A DNA stretch of 64,000 nucleotides from Streptomyces sp. CG1 (GTDB taxonomy: Bacteria > Actinomycetota > Actinomycetes > Streptomycetales > Streptomycetaceae): assembly GCF_041080625.1 (NCBI RefSeq), contig NZ_CP163518.1, positions 7,185,501 to 7,249,500 on the forward strand, in the 5' to 3' direction. A model generated the notes under the pieces. It saw nothing but the letters and a program-made list of their open reading frames with translations, had not been told where the DNA came from and did no database searches. This document shows, one piece after another, positions 37,460 through 48,622 of the stretch. Both the position numbers and the translations under genes were made by a program. How positions within the stretch are numbered: the first letter of the stretch is position 1; each line of letters begins with the position of its first letter.

Positions 37460-37494
37460 GGCATGACGGGCCTGAGCTGAGACATGAAGCGACC

Positions 37495-37620
37495 TACGAG
37501 GCGGGTTCCCTTCGCCGGTATTGTCCGGATCAGGTAGTTGGGGGTCGCCTTCCGGTCCAGTCCTTGCGACCTTCCGGCCTCTCAGCCCGAGCGTCGACGT
37601 CGGCACCAGCGGAGATCGTC
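37495..37620 (-). promoter_or_regulatory. TPP (thiamine pyrophosphate) riboswitch aptamer without a downstream thiamine gene
   Basis: On the minus strand the motif GGGCTGAGAGG (37576-37586) is followed by a GGTCGC/GCGACC stem and then ACCTGATCCGG-ACAATACCGGCGAAGGGA (two adjoining parts, 37508-37535). Both core elements of the THI box and the CCGG/CCGG P5-type stem are intact. The closing P1 helix is not clearly paired. Downstream on the minus strand is only the complement of the cysteine desulfurase gene, so no thi gene is controlled directly. Confidence 0.75.
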
Positions 37621-37793
37621 TACCTCTCACTGGGGGAGATACTGCATCTCTCGCTGAAGTCGGCTACTCCGCTTGAACTCCCTCACTCGTCTCGCAGGTC
37701 TAATTCCAGGGTAAATCGCCACCAATCGTACGCAAGGGGTCTGGCCTTGATTTTTTCGGAGCCTCCTCGACGGCCCCGTACCCTGGAGGGGCT

Positions 37794-38918
37794 ATGACTG
37801 AGACCCCGCAGCGCCCCCTCCGCGTCCTCGCCGCCATGTCCGGTGGAGTCGACTCCGCCGTCGCCGCCGCGCGCGCCGCGGAAGCCGGCCACGACGTCAC
37901 CGGCGTCCACCTCGCGCTCTCCGCGAACCCGCAGTCCTTCCGGACCGGCGCGCGGGGCTGTTGCACCATCGAGGACTCGCGCGACGCCCGCCGCGCGGCC
38001 GACGTCATCGGCATCCCCTTCTACGTCTGGGACCTCGCCGACCGCTTCCGCGAGGACGTGGTCGAGGACTTCGTCGCCGAGTACGAGGCCGGCCGCACCC
38101 CCAACCCCTGCCTGCGCTGCAACGAGAAGATCAAGTTCGCCGCGCTGCTCGACAAGGCGCTGGCCCTCGGCTTCGACGCGGTCTGCACCGGCCACTACGC
38201 CAAGGTGATCGTGCGCGAGGACGGCTCACGCGAGCTGCACCGCGCCTCCGACATGGCGAAGGACCAGTCGTACGTCCTCGGCGTGCTGGACGACAAGCAG
38301 CTCGCCCACGCCATGTTCCCGCTCGGCGACACGGTCACCACCAAGGAGGAGATCCGCGCCGAGGCCGAGCGCCGGGGCCTGGCCGTCGCCAAGAAGCCCG
38401 ACTCGCACGACATCTGCTTCATCGCCGACGGCGACACCCAGGGCTTCCTCGCCCAGCGGCTCGGCAAGGCCGAGGGCGACATCGTCGACGAGTCCGGAGC
38501 CAAGTTGGGCACGCACGAGGGCGCGTACGGCTACACCATCGGCCAGCGCAAGGGCCTGCGCCTCGGCACCCCGGCCCCCGACGGCAAGCCGCGCTACGTC
38601 CTCGACATCTCGCCCGTGACGAACACCGTGACCGTCGGCCCGGCCGCGGCCCTGGATGTGACCGGGCTGACGGCGATCAAGCCCCGCTGGTGCGGCACCG
38701 CTCCCACCGGCCCCGGCACCTACACCGCCCAGCTGCGCGCCCACGGCGGCGAGACCGTGGTCACCGCGGAACCGGTCGACGGCGAGCTGCGCGTCAGCTT
38801 CACCGAGCCGGTCCGTGGCGTGGCCCCGGGCCAGGCGATCGTCCTGTACGACGGCACGCGCGTGGTGGGCTCGGCGACGATCGCGACGACGACGCGGACG
38901 GCGGCCACTGTCGCCTGA
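37794..38918 (+). CDS. mnmA: tRNA-uridine 2-sulfurtransferase
   Basis: A 374-residue enzyme that activates U34 with ATP and adds sulfur. The PP-loop [12 protein letters not shown], catalytic Cys in [12 protein letters not shown] and second Cys in [11 protein letters not shown] are present. It receives sulfur from a cysteine desulfurase such as the one just upstream. GGAGG precedes ATG 37794. Confidence 0.96.
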   Translation: MTETPQRPLRVLAAMSGGVDSAVAAARAAEAGHDVTGVHLALSANPQSFRTGARGCCTIEDSRDARRAADVIGIPFYVWDLADRFREDVVEDFVAEYEAGRTPNPCLRCNEKIKFAALLDKALALGFDAVCTGHYAKVIVREDGSRELHRASDMAKDQSYVLGVLDDKQLAHAMFPLGDTVTTKEEIRAEAERRGLAVAKKPDSHDICFIADGDTQGFLAQRLGKAEGDIVDESGAKLGTHEGAYGYTIGQRKGLRLGTPAPDGKPRYVLDISPVTNTVTVGPAAALDVTGLTAIKPRWCGTAPTGPGTYTAQLRAHGGETVVTAEPVDGELRVSFTEPVRGVAPGQAIVLYDGTRVVGSATIATTTRTAATVA

Positions 38919-39028
38919 TCTCAAGGACCCGCTGGCACCGGCTGGCGGTGCGCCATAGGCTGCACCTGCGGATGGTCCGCAACAGTACGTTCAAGACGGG
39001 GCCTCCCCGTCCCGTCGGGAGGTCGAAG

Positions 39029-40318
39029 GTGCTCCTGCGCTTTCGAGTGGCCAATCACCGCTCGTTCCGCGACGAGTGCGAGCTGTCACTGATCGGGATG
39101 GCCGGCGACGATCAGGGCACCGCTCGCGACACAGGCCTGCGCTACAAGGGCCGCACCGTGACCGCCCTTCCCGTGGTGGGTGTCTTCGGGGCCAATGCCT
39201 CGGGCAAGACCAATCTGCTGCGCGCCCTGCGCGACATGCGCTCGGCCGTCCGCACTTCCTTCGCGGACTGGGCCAAGTCGCCGGGCGTGCCTCGTGAGCC
39301 GTTCAAGCTCGACCCTTCCTGCGCTGACGAGACCAGCCTCTTCGAGGTCGACCTGCTGATGGGCGGGGCACGCGGCAGGGAGCCGGTCCGGTTCACCTAC
39401 GGTTACGAGCTCTCCGAAGACCGCGTGGAGGCCGAATGGCTGCATGCGTACCCGGGTGGCGAACGCGACGTCTGGTTCGACCGGGAGGCGGACCGGCCCG
39501 ATGCCGAGGGCGGGGAGTTCGTCTTCTCCCAGAGCGGCGGCTTCACCGGGCGACGCGAAGACTTTGTGGCGCTCACCCGCCCCGACGCGCTTTTCCTCTC
39601 CACCGCGGCCACACTGAACGACCCCCAGCTGTCCGCAGTGCACCGCTGGTTCCTCGACAACCTGTGGCTGGTGACGCCGGGGGCGGACATCGCCGCCCGT
39701 ACGGACTGGACGCATCGCCTGATCACCGAGGGGCGCCGCAGCAAGGAGTACCGCGAGCGGCTGCTGAGGTTGCTGGCGGCGGCCGACCTGGGCGTGACCG
39801 GCCTGGACCTAAACCCGCAGACGCGCGAGGTCCGGCTTCGCCACCGCACGACGGACGGTACGGACACCCCTCTCGACTTCCTCACGGAGGAATCCTTCGG
39901 CACCCACGCCTGGTTCGCCTTCCTCGGCCCGATGCTCAGCGTGCTGGACAGCGGCTCGGCTCTGCTCGTGGACGAGCTGGACTCCAGCCTGCACCCGACG
40001 CTCGCCGCCGAGGTCGTACGGCTCTTCCAGGACCCGCACTCCAATCCGAACGGAGCGCAGCTGATCTTCACCACGCACGACGCCACCCTGCTGGGCAGCG
40101 CGGTCCTGGACCGGCCCCTCGGTCGCGATCAGGTGTGGATCACCACGAAGACCAAATCCGGCACGACCGAGCTCTACCCGTTGGCCGCCGCCCACCCGGA
40201 TGAGGGTGAGGACCTGGAGCGGGGCTATCTGCGCGGCAAGTACGGCGGCGTGCCGCGGGTCACGACCGGCGAGATCGCACGAGAACTGTCCTGGCAGGAG
40301 GCGAAGGCGACAGCGTGA
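39029..40318 (+). CDS. AAA_15/AAA_21 ATPase of an AbiL/RloA-like defence pair
   Basis: The 429-residue ATPase has Walker A GANASGKT (G54-T61), a C-terminal Walker B ALLVDELDSSLHP (D315/E316) and an H-loop FTTHDATLL, the domain layout of OLD/RloA-type overcoming-lysogenisation ATPases. GTG at 39029 follows GGGAGG by 6 nt. Its stop overlaps the RloB start (GTGA), so the two are made together. The AbiLi-AbiLii pair of this composition is a known abortive-infection system. It stands at the left edge of the defence island, next to hsdM. Confidence 0.86.
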   Translation: MLLRFRVANHRSFRDECELSLIGMAGDDQGTARDTGLRYKGRTVTALPVVGVFGANASGKTNLLRALRDMRSAVRTSFADWAKSPGVPREPFKLDPSCADETSLFEVDLLMGGARGREPVRFTYGYELSEDRVEAEWLHAYPGGERDVWFDREADRPDAEGGEFVFSQSGGFTGRREDFVALTRPDALFLSTAATLNDPQLSAVHRWFLDNLWLVTPGADIAARTDWTHRLITEGRRSKEYRERLLRLLAAADLGVTGLDLNPQTREVRLRHRTTDGTDTPLDFLTEESFGTHAWFAFLGPMLSVLDSGSALLVDELDSSLHPTLAAEVVRLFQDPHSNPNGAQLIFTTHDATLLGSAVLDRPLGRDQVWITTKTKSGTTELYPLAAAHPDEGEDLERGYLRGKYGGVPRVTTGEIARELSWQEAKATA

Positions 40319-41151
40319 GCGAGTGGGGCGGACAGCAGTACCAGGGGAGCAGGAAGCGCAAGCGCAGGAGCAGCAAGGACGAGGAACAGCCACTGGAGCC
40401 GCCGCGGTTGCCGGAGCCCTCCGAGTCGAAGGCACAGAGGGTGCTGTATGTCGCCTGCGAGGGCGAGTCCACGGAGCCTGACTACCTGAGATATCTCAAC
40501 AGGCGCTTTGGGGACGGGAGTTATGGCGTACCGCAGCGCTTCATGATCCATCCCGTGACGAAGGAAAATGGGTACACCCCGTCGAGAGCTGTCGCGGCGG
40601 TACGCGAGAAGGCTGCTGAAGGGTATGAGACCTGGGCCCTCTTCGACCGCGACGACCACCACGACATCCCGCAGGCGCTGGAGGAGGCCGCGGAGGACAG
40701 CACCGAGGTCTGCTACTCCCACCCGTCCTTCGATCTGTGGCTGCTGCTGCACTTCCAGCAGCTCAGCGGACGGCAGGGCAAGAGCAGCGACAACGTCCAC
40801 GAGAAACTGCGCAAGTCCCACCCGGCCTTCAAGAGGTTCGCGAAGCCGGGCGGAGGCAAGGGTCTCGACGAGACTCGCCGGAAGGCGCTGGAGGGCAAGG
40901 TCAAGGATGCCATCGGGCATGCAAAGGGCCTGGTGACCCAGTGCGAACACGGCTCGTGCAAGGCCAACCAGCGTGCCACAGGGCCCGTGGATCGGGATGA
41001 CCCGGGCAACCCCGACCACCTGCCCCAGTCCACCCGCAAGTGGGCGGCCCGCTCCGGCCACGCCCTGGACTGCGAGGTGCTGAAACGCGACCCGTCCTCC
41101 GACGTCTGGCGCCTGCTGGAGAGCCTCGGCATCACAACCGACGTCGACTGA
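40315..41151 (+). CDS. rloB: RloB-family (TOPRIM-like) protein, AbiLii-type partner
   Basis: The 278-residue protein begins with about 40 basic/acidic residues (RKRKRRSSKDEE). The TOPRIM-like core has E49 in VACEGESTEPDYL and the metal motif LFDRDDHHD (D111, D113, D114), followed by HPSFDLWLLLHF. RloB was first noted among genes linked to type I restriction loci. As the probable nuclease or effector of the pair it would be held in check by the ATPase until phage attack; that mechanism is inferred. Confidence 0.88.
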   Translation: MSEWGGQQYQGSRKRKRRSSKDEEQPLEPPRLPEPSESKAQRVLYVACEGESTEPDYLRYLNRRFGDGSYGVPQRFMIHPVTKENGYTPSRAVAAVREKAAEGYETWALFDRDDHHDIPQALEEAAEDSTEVCYSHPSFDLWLLLHFQQLSGRQGKSSDNVHEKLRKSHPAFKRFAKPGGGKGLDETRRKALEGKVKDAIGHAKGLVTQCEHGSCKANQRATGPVDRDDPGNPDHLPQSTRKWAARSGHALDCEVLKRDPSSDVWRLLESLGITTDVD

Positions 41152-41310
41152 CGCCTGACGCCGCACACCCGGCACGGAGAACCGTCGCCTGCCGCCCTCG
41201 CGCACCGACGCCGAAATCACCCGTCCTCGTCGGTTTCCGCCCGGGACGGTCGGGCGTCTACGCTGCCTGGGCACCTTCCATCCATTCCGTCACGACAGAG
41301 GACCGCCGCG

Positions 41311-43933
<2,623 letters not shown>

Positions 43934-43944
<11 letters not shown>

Positions 43945-45163
43945 GGTTCGGCTGGGAACGCTCCTGGCTGGAATCGAAGTCGGTGTTGCTGGTGGCACCC
44001 AGGCCAAGGCCCCGGCGGACGGCGAGTGGGGCGTACTCAGGCTCAGCGCAATGTCCTCAGGGCGCTTCACGGCTGAGCAGGCGAAGAGGCTGGCTTCACA
44101 GACCGCCCCGCCTGAGCGCTTGGAGGTGCACGACGGTGACGTGCTTGCGGTGCGGGTCAATGGCGCACAGCATCTCGTCGGGGCTGCACAGGTGGTGCGC
44201 GGTGCCGCACCCCAACTTCTGCTTTCGGACCTGATGTTCAGACTGGTTCCCGCGGAAGGGCGGCTACTCCCCGGATTCCTCGGGTTGCTGTTGAACTCCC
44301 TCGACGCCCGGCGCCAGATTCGGATGTCGATGCGCGGCTCAAGCGGCCAATTCCAACTCCCGCAGTCGTCTGTGAAGGCACTCAGGGTCCCCGACGTTTC
44401 GCTGGAAGAGCAGCGCCGGATCGTCGCCGCCCACGCTGCCTTCGAGCGCCGTATTACGGGGTTGGAGCGGGTTCTCAGCAAGCTTGCGGAAGCCGAGACC
44501 GCTGTTGTCGCCACGGCAATGGCGGCTGCTCCCGGCCGGGTCCAGCTCGGCACCTGGATCGAACGCATCGAAGCGGGTAAGAGCCCGTTGGCGGTAGATG
44601 CCCCGGCGGGGGATGGGGAGTGGGGCGTTCTCAAGGTGAGCGCAGTGCAGCCTGGCTGGTTCAAGGCGGCAGAGAACAAAGTCATTCGGGACCCAGCCCT
44701 TATCAATCCCCTGTACGAGGTGAGGAGTGGCGACCTTCTCATGACACGAGCCAACACGGAAGCGCTCGTGGGGCTTGCCTGTATCGCGCGCACGCCACCG
44801 CCACGGCTCATGCTGAGCGACAAGACACTGAGACTCATCCCCGACGAAACTTTCGCCGATTCCGAGTTCATGGAGTTGGCGCTGCTGAGCCCTGATGTCC
44901 GGACTCAGGTGAAGGCACGGGCCACAGGCACGAGCGGCAGCATGAAGAACATCAGCCAGGTGGCCGTTCAGCAACTGCTGGTGCCGGATGTGCCCAAAGA
45001 GCAGCAGCGCTTGGTGGTTGAAACAGTACGGGCGAGCCGGAAGCGGACTGAGGCCATGCGGCAGCAAGTGGCGAAGTTGCGCCATGTCCAGCAGGGTATG
45101 GTCGAGGACCTCCTCGCGGGACGGGTGCGCGTCCCGGAGATGACTTCGGCGGGGGCGGCGTAG
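43934..45163 (+). CDS. hsdS: type I restriction-modification specificity subunit (HsdS)
   Basis: A 409-residue protein with two target-recognition domains in tandem: [15 protein letters not shown] through [13 protein letters not shown], and [16 protein letters not shown] through [12 protein letters not shown]. Each ends in a long helix that sets the spacing between half-sites. It determines the DNA sequence recognised by the HsdM/HsdR complex. ATG 43934 overlaps the hsdM stop. Codon use is less G+C-rich than in hsdM, as is usual for exchangeable recognition domains. hsdR is not next but 3.4 kb away. Confidence 0.93.
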
Positions 45164-45315
45164 CCGAGAGAGTGCACTCGCCCCATGGCAGGTCTCGCCT
45201 CAAGCCTCTCCGGCCGGCGGACCGCCCACGTGCGGCATTACGACACTGCATGCCCCGACAGCAACGGCCCCCGCCATGGAGGAGCGGCGAGGGTCAACCT
45301 GCCCACGCGAAGTGA

Positions 45316-45783
45316 CTAACGGGCGGCGGGCATGTTGCCGTCGCGCCAATCGTTCACCCGCTTTCGAATACTGGCGACCATGGGAAGCCCGTCAACCTCT
45401 GCGGGCTCGAACCAGCGGACATCGGTGGATTCCTCGGACACCGTAAGTTGCCCAGCCACGGGACGAGCCAGAAAGCAGATGGAGAACTCTTGCCGTACCT
45501 CGCCATCGTCGTAGGCGAAGACGTGATGTGGGTTGGTGTAGGTCCCGACGATGCCGATGATCTCGACATCAAGCCCGGTTTCTTCGCGGGTCTCCCGAAC
45601 CGCGCAGTCCGGCAATGACTCGCCAATATGCATGGCACCACCGGGGAGCGCCCACATGTCGTTGTCGCGCCGACGCTGAAGCAGGATGCGCCCCGAGTCA
45701 TCGATGACGACAGCTGAAGCGGCTGGAACCAAGCTATTCGCTGCTGGGGCGTTCGGGTCGTCCTCGTAATCGCGCCTACTCAT
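45316..45783 (-). CDS. NUDIX hydrolase
   Basis: A 155-residue protein with the NUDIX box GGAMHIGESLPDCAVRETRE followed by ETG (GX5EX7REUXEEXGU pattern complete). Such enzymes cleave nucleoside diphosphate-linked substrates; the substrate is not predictable. ATG at 45783 has AAGGAGGG upstream and overlaps the end of the XRE-PLD gene by 8 nt, so the two form an operon on the minus strand. They interrupt the type I locus between hsdS and hsdR. Confidence 0.92.
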   Translation of the reverse strand: MSRRDYEDDPNAPAANSLVPAASAVVIDDSGRILLQRRRDNDMWALPGGAMHIGESLPDCAVRETREETGLDVEIIGIVGTYTNPHHVFAYDDGEVRQEFSICFLARPVAGQLTVSEESTDVRWFEPAEVDGLPMVASIRKRVNDWRDGNMPAAR

Positions 45784-46531
45784 TACCCTCCTTGTCCCAC
45801 ACCGGGGTGCCCCGTTTCCACAGCTCCTCAACGTGTGAAGCGAAGCGATCGAACATGCCGTCATCCTGGTGACGACGCAGATGCAGCGTAGGGGCGTCGT
45901 GCCCGACGCTATGCGTCAGCAAGGGCGTAACGATCATGTCGTCATCGAAGCGGAACACGGACAGGTGGGCGTGCCCGTCGCTGTACCTCGCGTCAATGCC
46001 CGGCTGGCTTCTGATCTTCTCCAGCTCGGCGAGTGTCACGCGGATACGGGTCGACAGCGTGAGTGCAGCAGATTCGTCTTGCTCGCGGGACCGCGTGAGA
46101 TCGCTGTCAGGTTCGCCGAGCAAGAAGCGCACTCGGCACCCCTGGGCAGCCTTGCGGCGCAACGCGGTACCGAACCGAGCCTGTTCGAGCCACAAGAAGT
46201 AATTGGTGTAACCGGCGAACGTCAGTTCTCGCTCCGCCTTGGTGATCAACGACCGCCACAGGGAAGCTGGACAGCCGGACCGGTACGGATAGACGGATAC
46301 GACTTCACGGTCCGGACCGACCTTGATCGCCTTCTTCGCAGCTGCTGGCCATAACATCGCCTCGTCCTCCCGGAGCGCCTCGCAGACGGCCCACCGATGT
46401 CGGGCACGGGGAACCCGTCCGGTCTCGGTGATCCATCGGCCGACGGTCTTGATGTCGACGCCGCATTTCTCCGCCAGCTGACGGTCTGTCATTCGAGCTT
46501 GAAGCATGGCGCGGCGTAGTGATTCGTTCAC
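45776..46531 (-). CDS. XRE-family regulator with C-terminal PLD-like domain
   Basis: A 251-residue protein with an N-terminal HTH (LRRAMLQARMTDRQLAEKCG and IKTVGRWITETGRVP). The C-terminal part contains RSLITKAERELTFAGYTNYF and DGHAHLSVFRFDDDMIVTPL, like regulators with a phospholipase D-like sensor or effector domain. GTG at 46531 follows AGGGGG by 6 nt. It is co-transcribed with the NUDIX gene. The proteins may form a small stress or nucleotide-sensing unit; this is inferred from context only. Confidence 0.8.
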   Translation of the reverse strand: MNESLRRAMLQARMTDRQLAEKCGVDIKTVGRWITETGRVPRARHRWAVCEALREDEAMLWPAAAKKAIKVGPDREVVSVYPYRSGCPASLWRSLITKAERELTFAGYTNYFLWLEQARFGTALRRKAAQGCRVRFLLGEPDSDLTRSREQDESAALTLSTRIRVTLAELEKIRSQPGIDARYSDGHAHLSVFRFDDDMIVTPLLTHSVGHDAPTLHLRRHQDDGMFDRFASHVEELWKRGTPVWDKEGNE

Positions 46532-46713
46532 GGCTACCCCCTGGGACGTTAGGCACGCTTCCCACCGTAGACCCGGTCCGTGCCTAACGGTCATGGAACG
46601 GAGTAGGAACGCGCCATCAGGGGCGGAAGTGTGATGGGTGACCGAGATGCAGAGACCCCCGCGGCCGTGGCGACGGCCCGGGGGCGTGGCCAACGCTGGA
46701 TTGGAGCGCTGAC

Positions 46714-47016
46714 ATGGCGCACTGTATCGCGCGAATCTTCGAGCTGCTGTTGCAATTCTTACTGCCCGCCGGGGGACATCACCGGGCGCCGGACACACGC
46801 CCCATCGCGCTGTCACCGGACACACCGCCCACGGGTCTCCCGCGCGTGCCGGTGCTGCGAGGCGAGGACATCGGCCTTGTCCGCCCCTACCTCGTCGCGC
46901 ACGAGCGTCGGCAGGAGGAACGACGGCAGCGGGCGCGACGACGGGTGCTGCTGCTCGCAACGTGCGGCATCGACATCGGCCCGCGCCGGGTTCACGGCGT
47001 GGAGGTGACGGCCTGA
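46714..47016 (+). CDS. small hypothetical protein, divergent from the XRE-PLD gene
   Basis: A 100-residue protein beginning AHCIARIFELLLQFLLPAGG, followed by a Pro/Arg-rich segment and a basic helix (ERRQEERRQRARRRVLLLA). GGAG precedes ATG 46714. Its stop overlaps the next ATG (TGATG). Related small proteins accompany XRE regulators in Streptomyces, but no function is known to me. Confidence 0.65.
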   Translation: MAHCIARIFELLLQFLLPAGGHHRAPDTRPIALSPDTPPTGLPRVPVLRGEDIGLVRPYLVAHERRQEERRQRARRRVLLLATCGIDIGPRRVHGVEVTA

Positions 47017-47501
47017 TGAGCTACGACCGCACCACCGTTTCCGCGCCCCCTCCGGGCTTGCGGCTACTGCCCTGGGAGACCGAAACCGGCAAGCCGTGCT
47101 TCCTGTCCACGAACGGCACCCCGGGCGCACTGGCCCGCATCGCGGACGAGATCGAGGCAGATCAGTTGCGCGACGGCGCCGAAGTCCTCAAGGGCGCCCA
47201 AGCCGTCTTGGACGACCGCAAGGCCGGGGGGTACGCGCTCCGCCATGCACTGCGGGCGGCCACACATGCCCTCGGCGACGTGTTGCGTATCGCCGACAGC
47301 CGGGGCGCCCGCCTGCCCGAGCCCGACGACGACACGACGCCGACGCCAGCAACGACGACCAGGACGACGGCGCTGACGGACCCCAGCTTCCGGCCGAGGC
47401 GTTCGGATGAGCGCGGGCAACGGGATCACGCGCGGCCGGTACAGGTTCGCGGAATGGACGCTGAGGGCCATGCCGGCCACGGCCGTGCGCCACTTCGGTA
47501 A
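47016..47501 (+). CDS. hypothetical protein of the same small operon
   Basis: The 161-residue frame starts SYDRTTVSAPPPGLRLLPWE and contains a helical region DEIEADQLRDGAEVLKGAQA. The coupling to the gene before it and normal codon bias in the first 100 residues support a real gene. The last 30 residues overlap the following gene in another frame, so the true 3' end is uncertain. Confidence 0.6.
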   Translation: MSYDRTTVSAPPPGLRLLPWETETGKPCFLSTNGTPGALARIADEIEADQLRDGAEVLKGAQAVLDDRKAGGYALRHALRAATHALGDVLRIADSRGARLPEPDDDTTPTPATTTRTTALTDPSFRPRRSDERGQRDHARPVQVRGMDAEGHAGHGRAPLR

Positions 47502-47670
47502 GTGCCTCACCTGCGGCGAACGCTCCGCGGACACGGCCGACGCGGACGACGCTCAGCTGTGGTGTCTCAAGCACGCGGGCCTGACGCACCACAGCGGCTA
47601 CGAACTGTCGGCGTTCCAGTACTTCAACGCGACCATGGCCGACCCCTGCGAGGAGCCACACACGGCATAG
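47407..47670 (+). CDS. DUF7848-like small protein with Cys pairs
   Basis: An 87-residue protein with the cysteine pattern CLTCG, WCLKHAG and a C-terminal CEEP, similar to small DUF7848 proteins of Streptomyces. The Cys/His arrangement suggests zinc binding. It begins inside the preceding gene's 3' end. Codon bias is better in this frame after 47440 than in the overlapping one. Confidence 0.62.
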   Translation: MSAGNGITRGRYRFAEWTLRAMPATAVRHFGKCLTCGERSADTADADDAQLWCLKHAGLTHHSGYELSAFQYFNATMADPCEEPHTA

Positions 47671-47900
47671 ACCGAGGTGAGGCAGGCAAGACCAGGGCCC
47701 CGACTCTCGTCCCCGAAGAGTCGAGGCCCTGCCGAGAGACGGCCCGCCGCCCGCCTTCGCGGCAGCATGGCGGCGAGCCGAGCCGTGCCACCGGGCAGCC
47801 CCAGAGCCGTGAGCCACGGTGCCGTCCCGGTCGTGAGTACAGTGAGGACGAAGACCCTGACACATCGCAGAGCTGGCACACCGCAGACCAAGGAGGACCG

Positions 47901-48497
47901 ATGTCGGGAGGTCTGGCCCGCCGCCCCATCCCCGTCCGCCGCGGGCACCTGCGCGAGGCGGCCGAGCAGCTCGAACAGCTCACCGGCGCACGCGTCGAGA
48001 TCATCGGAGGAGCCCTCGTGATGTCCCCGAGCCCGAGCGGCAAGCACGCCGGGATCATCATCGACCTCCGCGACGCCATCCGCCCAGGGCTCGAGGCCGC
48101 ACACGAGGCCTTCGAGAACGTGTCCGTCCCGATGCCCGGCGACCCGGACGACTACTCGACCCCGGACCTCACCATCGGCCCCCGCGCGTTCAAGGACGAG
48201 GACGGCTGGCTGCTGGACGCGGACGCGGTGGAGCTCGCCGTAGAGGTCATCTCACCGAACGAGCGGCTGAAAGGCATCAACGAGAAGACCGCCTGGTACG
48301 CCGACGCGGGTGTTCCCCGTCTCCTGCAGATCGATCCCCGTACGGGTACGTGGTCGCTGTTCACCCGACCTGGTGAGGGAGAGTACAAGGGCGTCGTACA
48401 CGGCAAATACGGGGAGTCCGTCCCCCTGCCTCCGGAGTTGGGAGGGGAGCTGACCACGGCCGCTCTCCCCGTCTATGGCACTCCGGTGCACGACTGA
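47901..48497 (+). CDS. Uma2-family (PD-(D/E)XK-like) protein
   Basis: A 198-residue protein of the Uma2/DUF820 family. The core has the PDLTIG strand, ELAVEVISPN and the Lys of GINEKTAWYADAGVP, in line with a PD-(D/E)XK nuclease-like fold. AAGGAGG lies 4 nt upstream of ATG 47901, an ideal site. These are abundant in Streptomyces, with unproved activity. It lies just before hsdR, in the same direction. Confidence 0.85.
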   Translation: MSGGLARRPIPVRRGHLREAAEQLEQLTGARVEIIGGALVMSPSPSGKHAGIIIDLRDAIRPGLEAAHEAFENVSVPMPGDPDDYSTPDLTIGPRAFKDEDGWLLDADAVELAVEVISPNERLKGINEKTAWYADAGVPRLLQIDPRTGTWSLFTRPGEGEYKGVVHGKYGESVPLPPELGGELTTAALPVYGTPVHD

Positions 48498-48622
48498 CGA
48501 AGGGGGTCTGCACCGGGTGGCGCCCGCCCACCTCGTCCGTCCCGCCCGCACCGGTAGAGTTCCGCTTACCTCTTTCGGGGGTGTGCGGGACAGACGGTGA
48601 CGGGCGGGCGGGGAGGCCGGCG

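Noticed and set aside
36664..37485. 273-codon minus-strand frame directly after the TPP aptamer
   Set aside because: It would be an attractive target of the riboswitch, but it is fully antisense to the cysteine desulfurase gene and has shadow-type Ser/Arg/Pro composition and no family features.
39029..41151. PARIS-type (AriA/AriB) system
   Set aside because: The partner is RloB-like, with a DRDDHHD motif, not the DUF4435 TOPRIM of AriB. AbiL fits better.
45170..45179. GAGTGCACTC palindrome after hsdS
   Set aside because: A single 10-bp palindrome between convergent genes, without a clear hairpin stem or conserved role.
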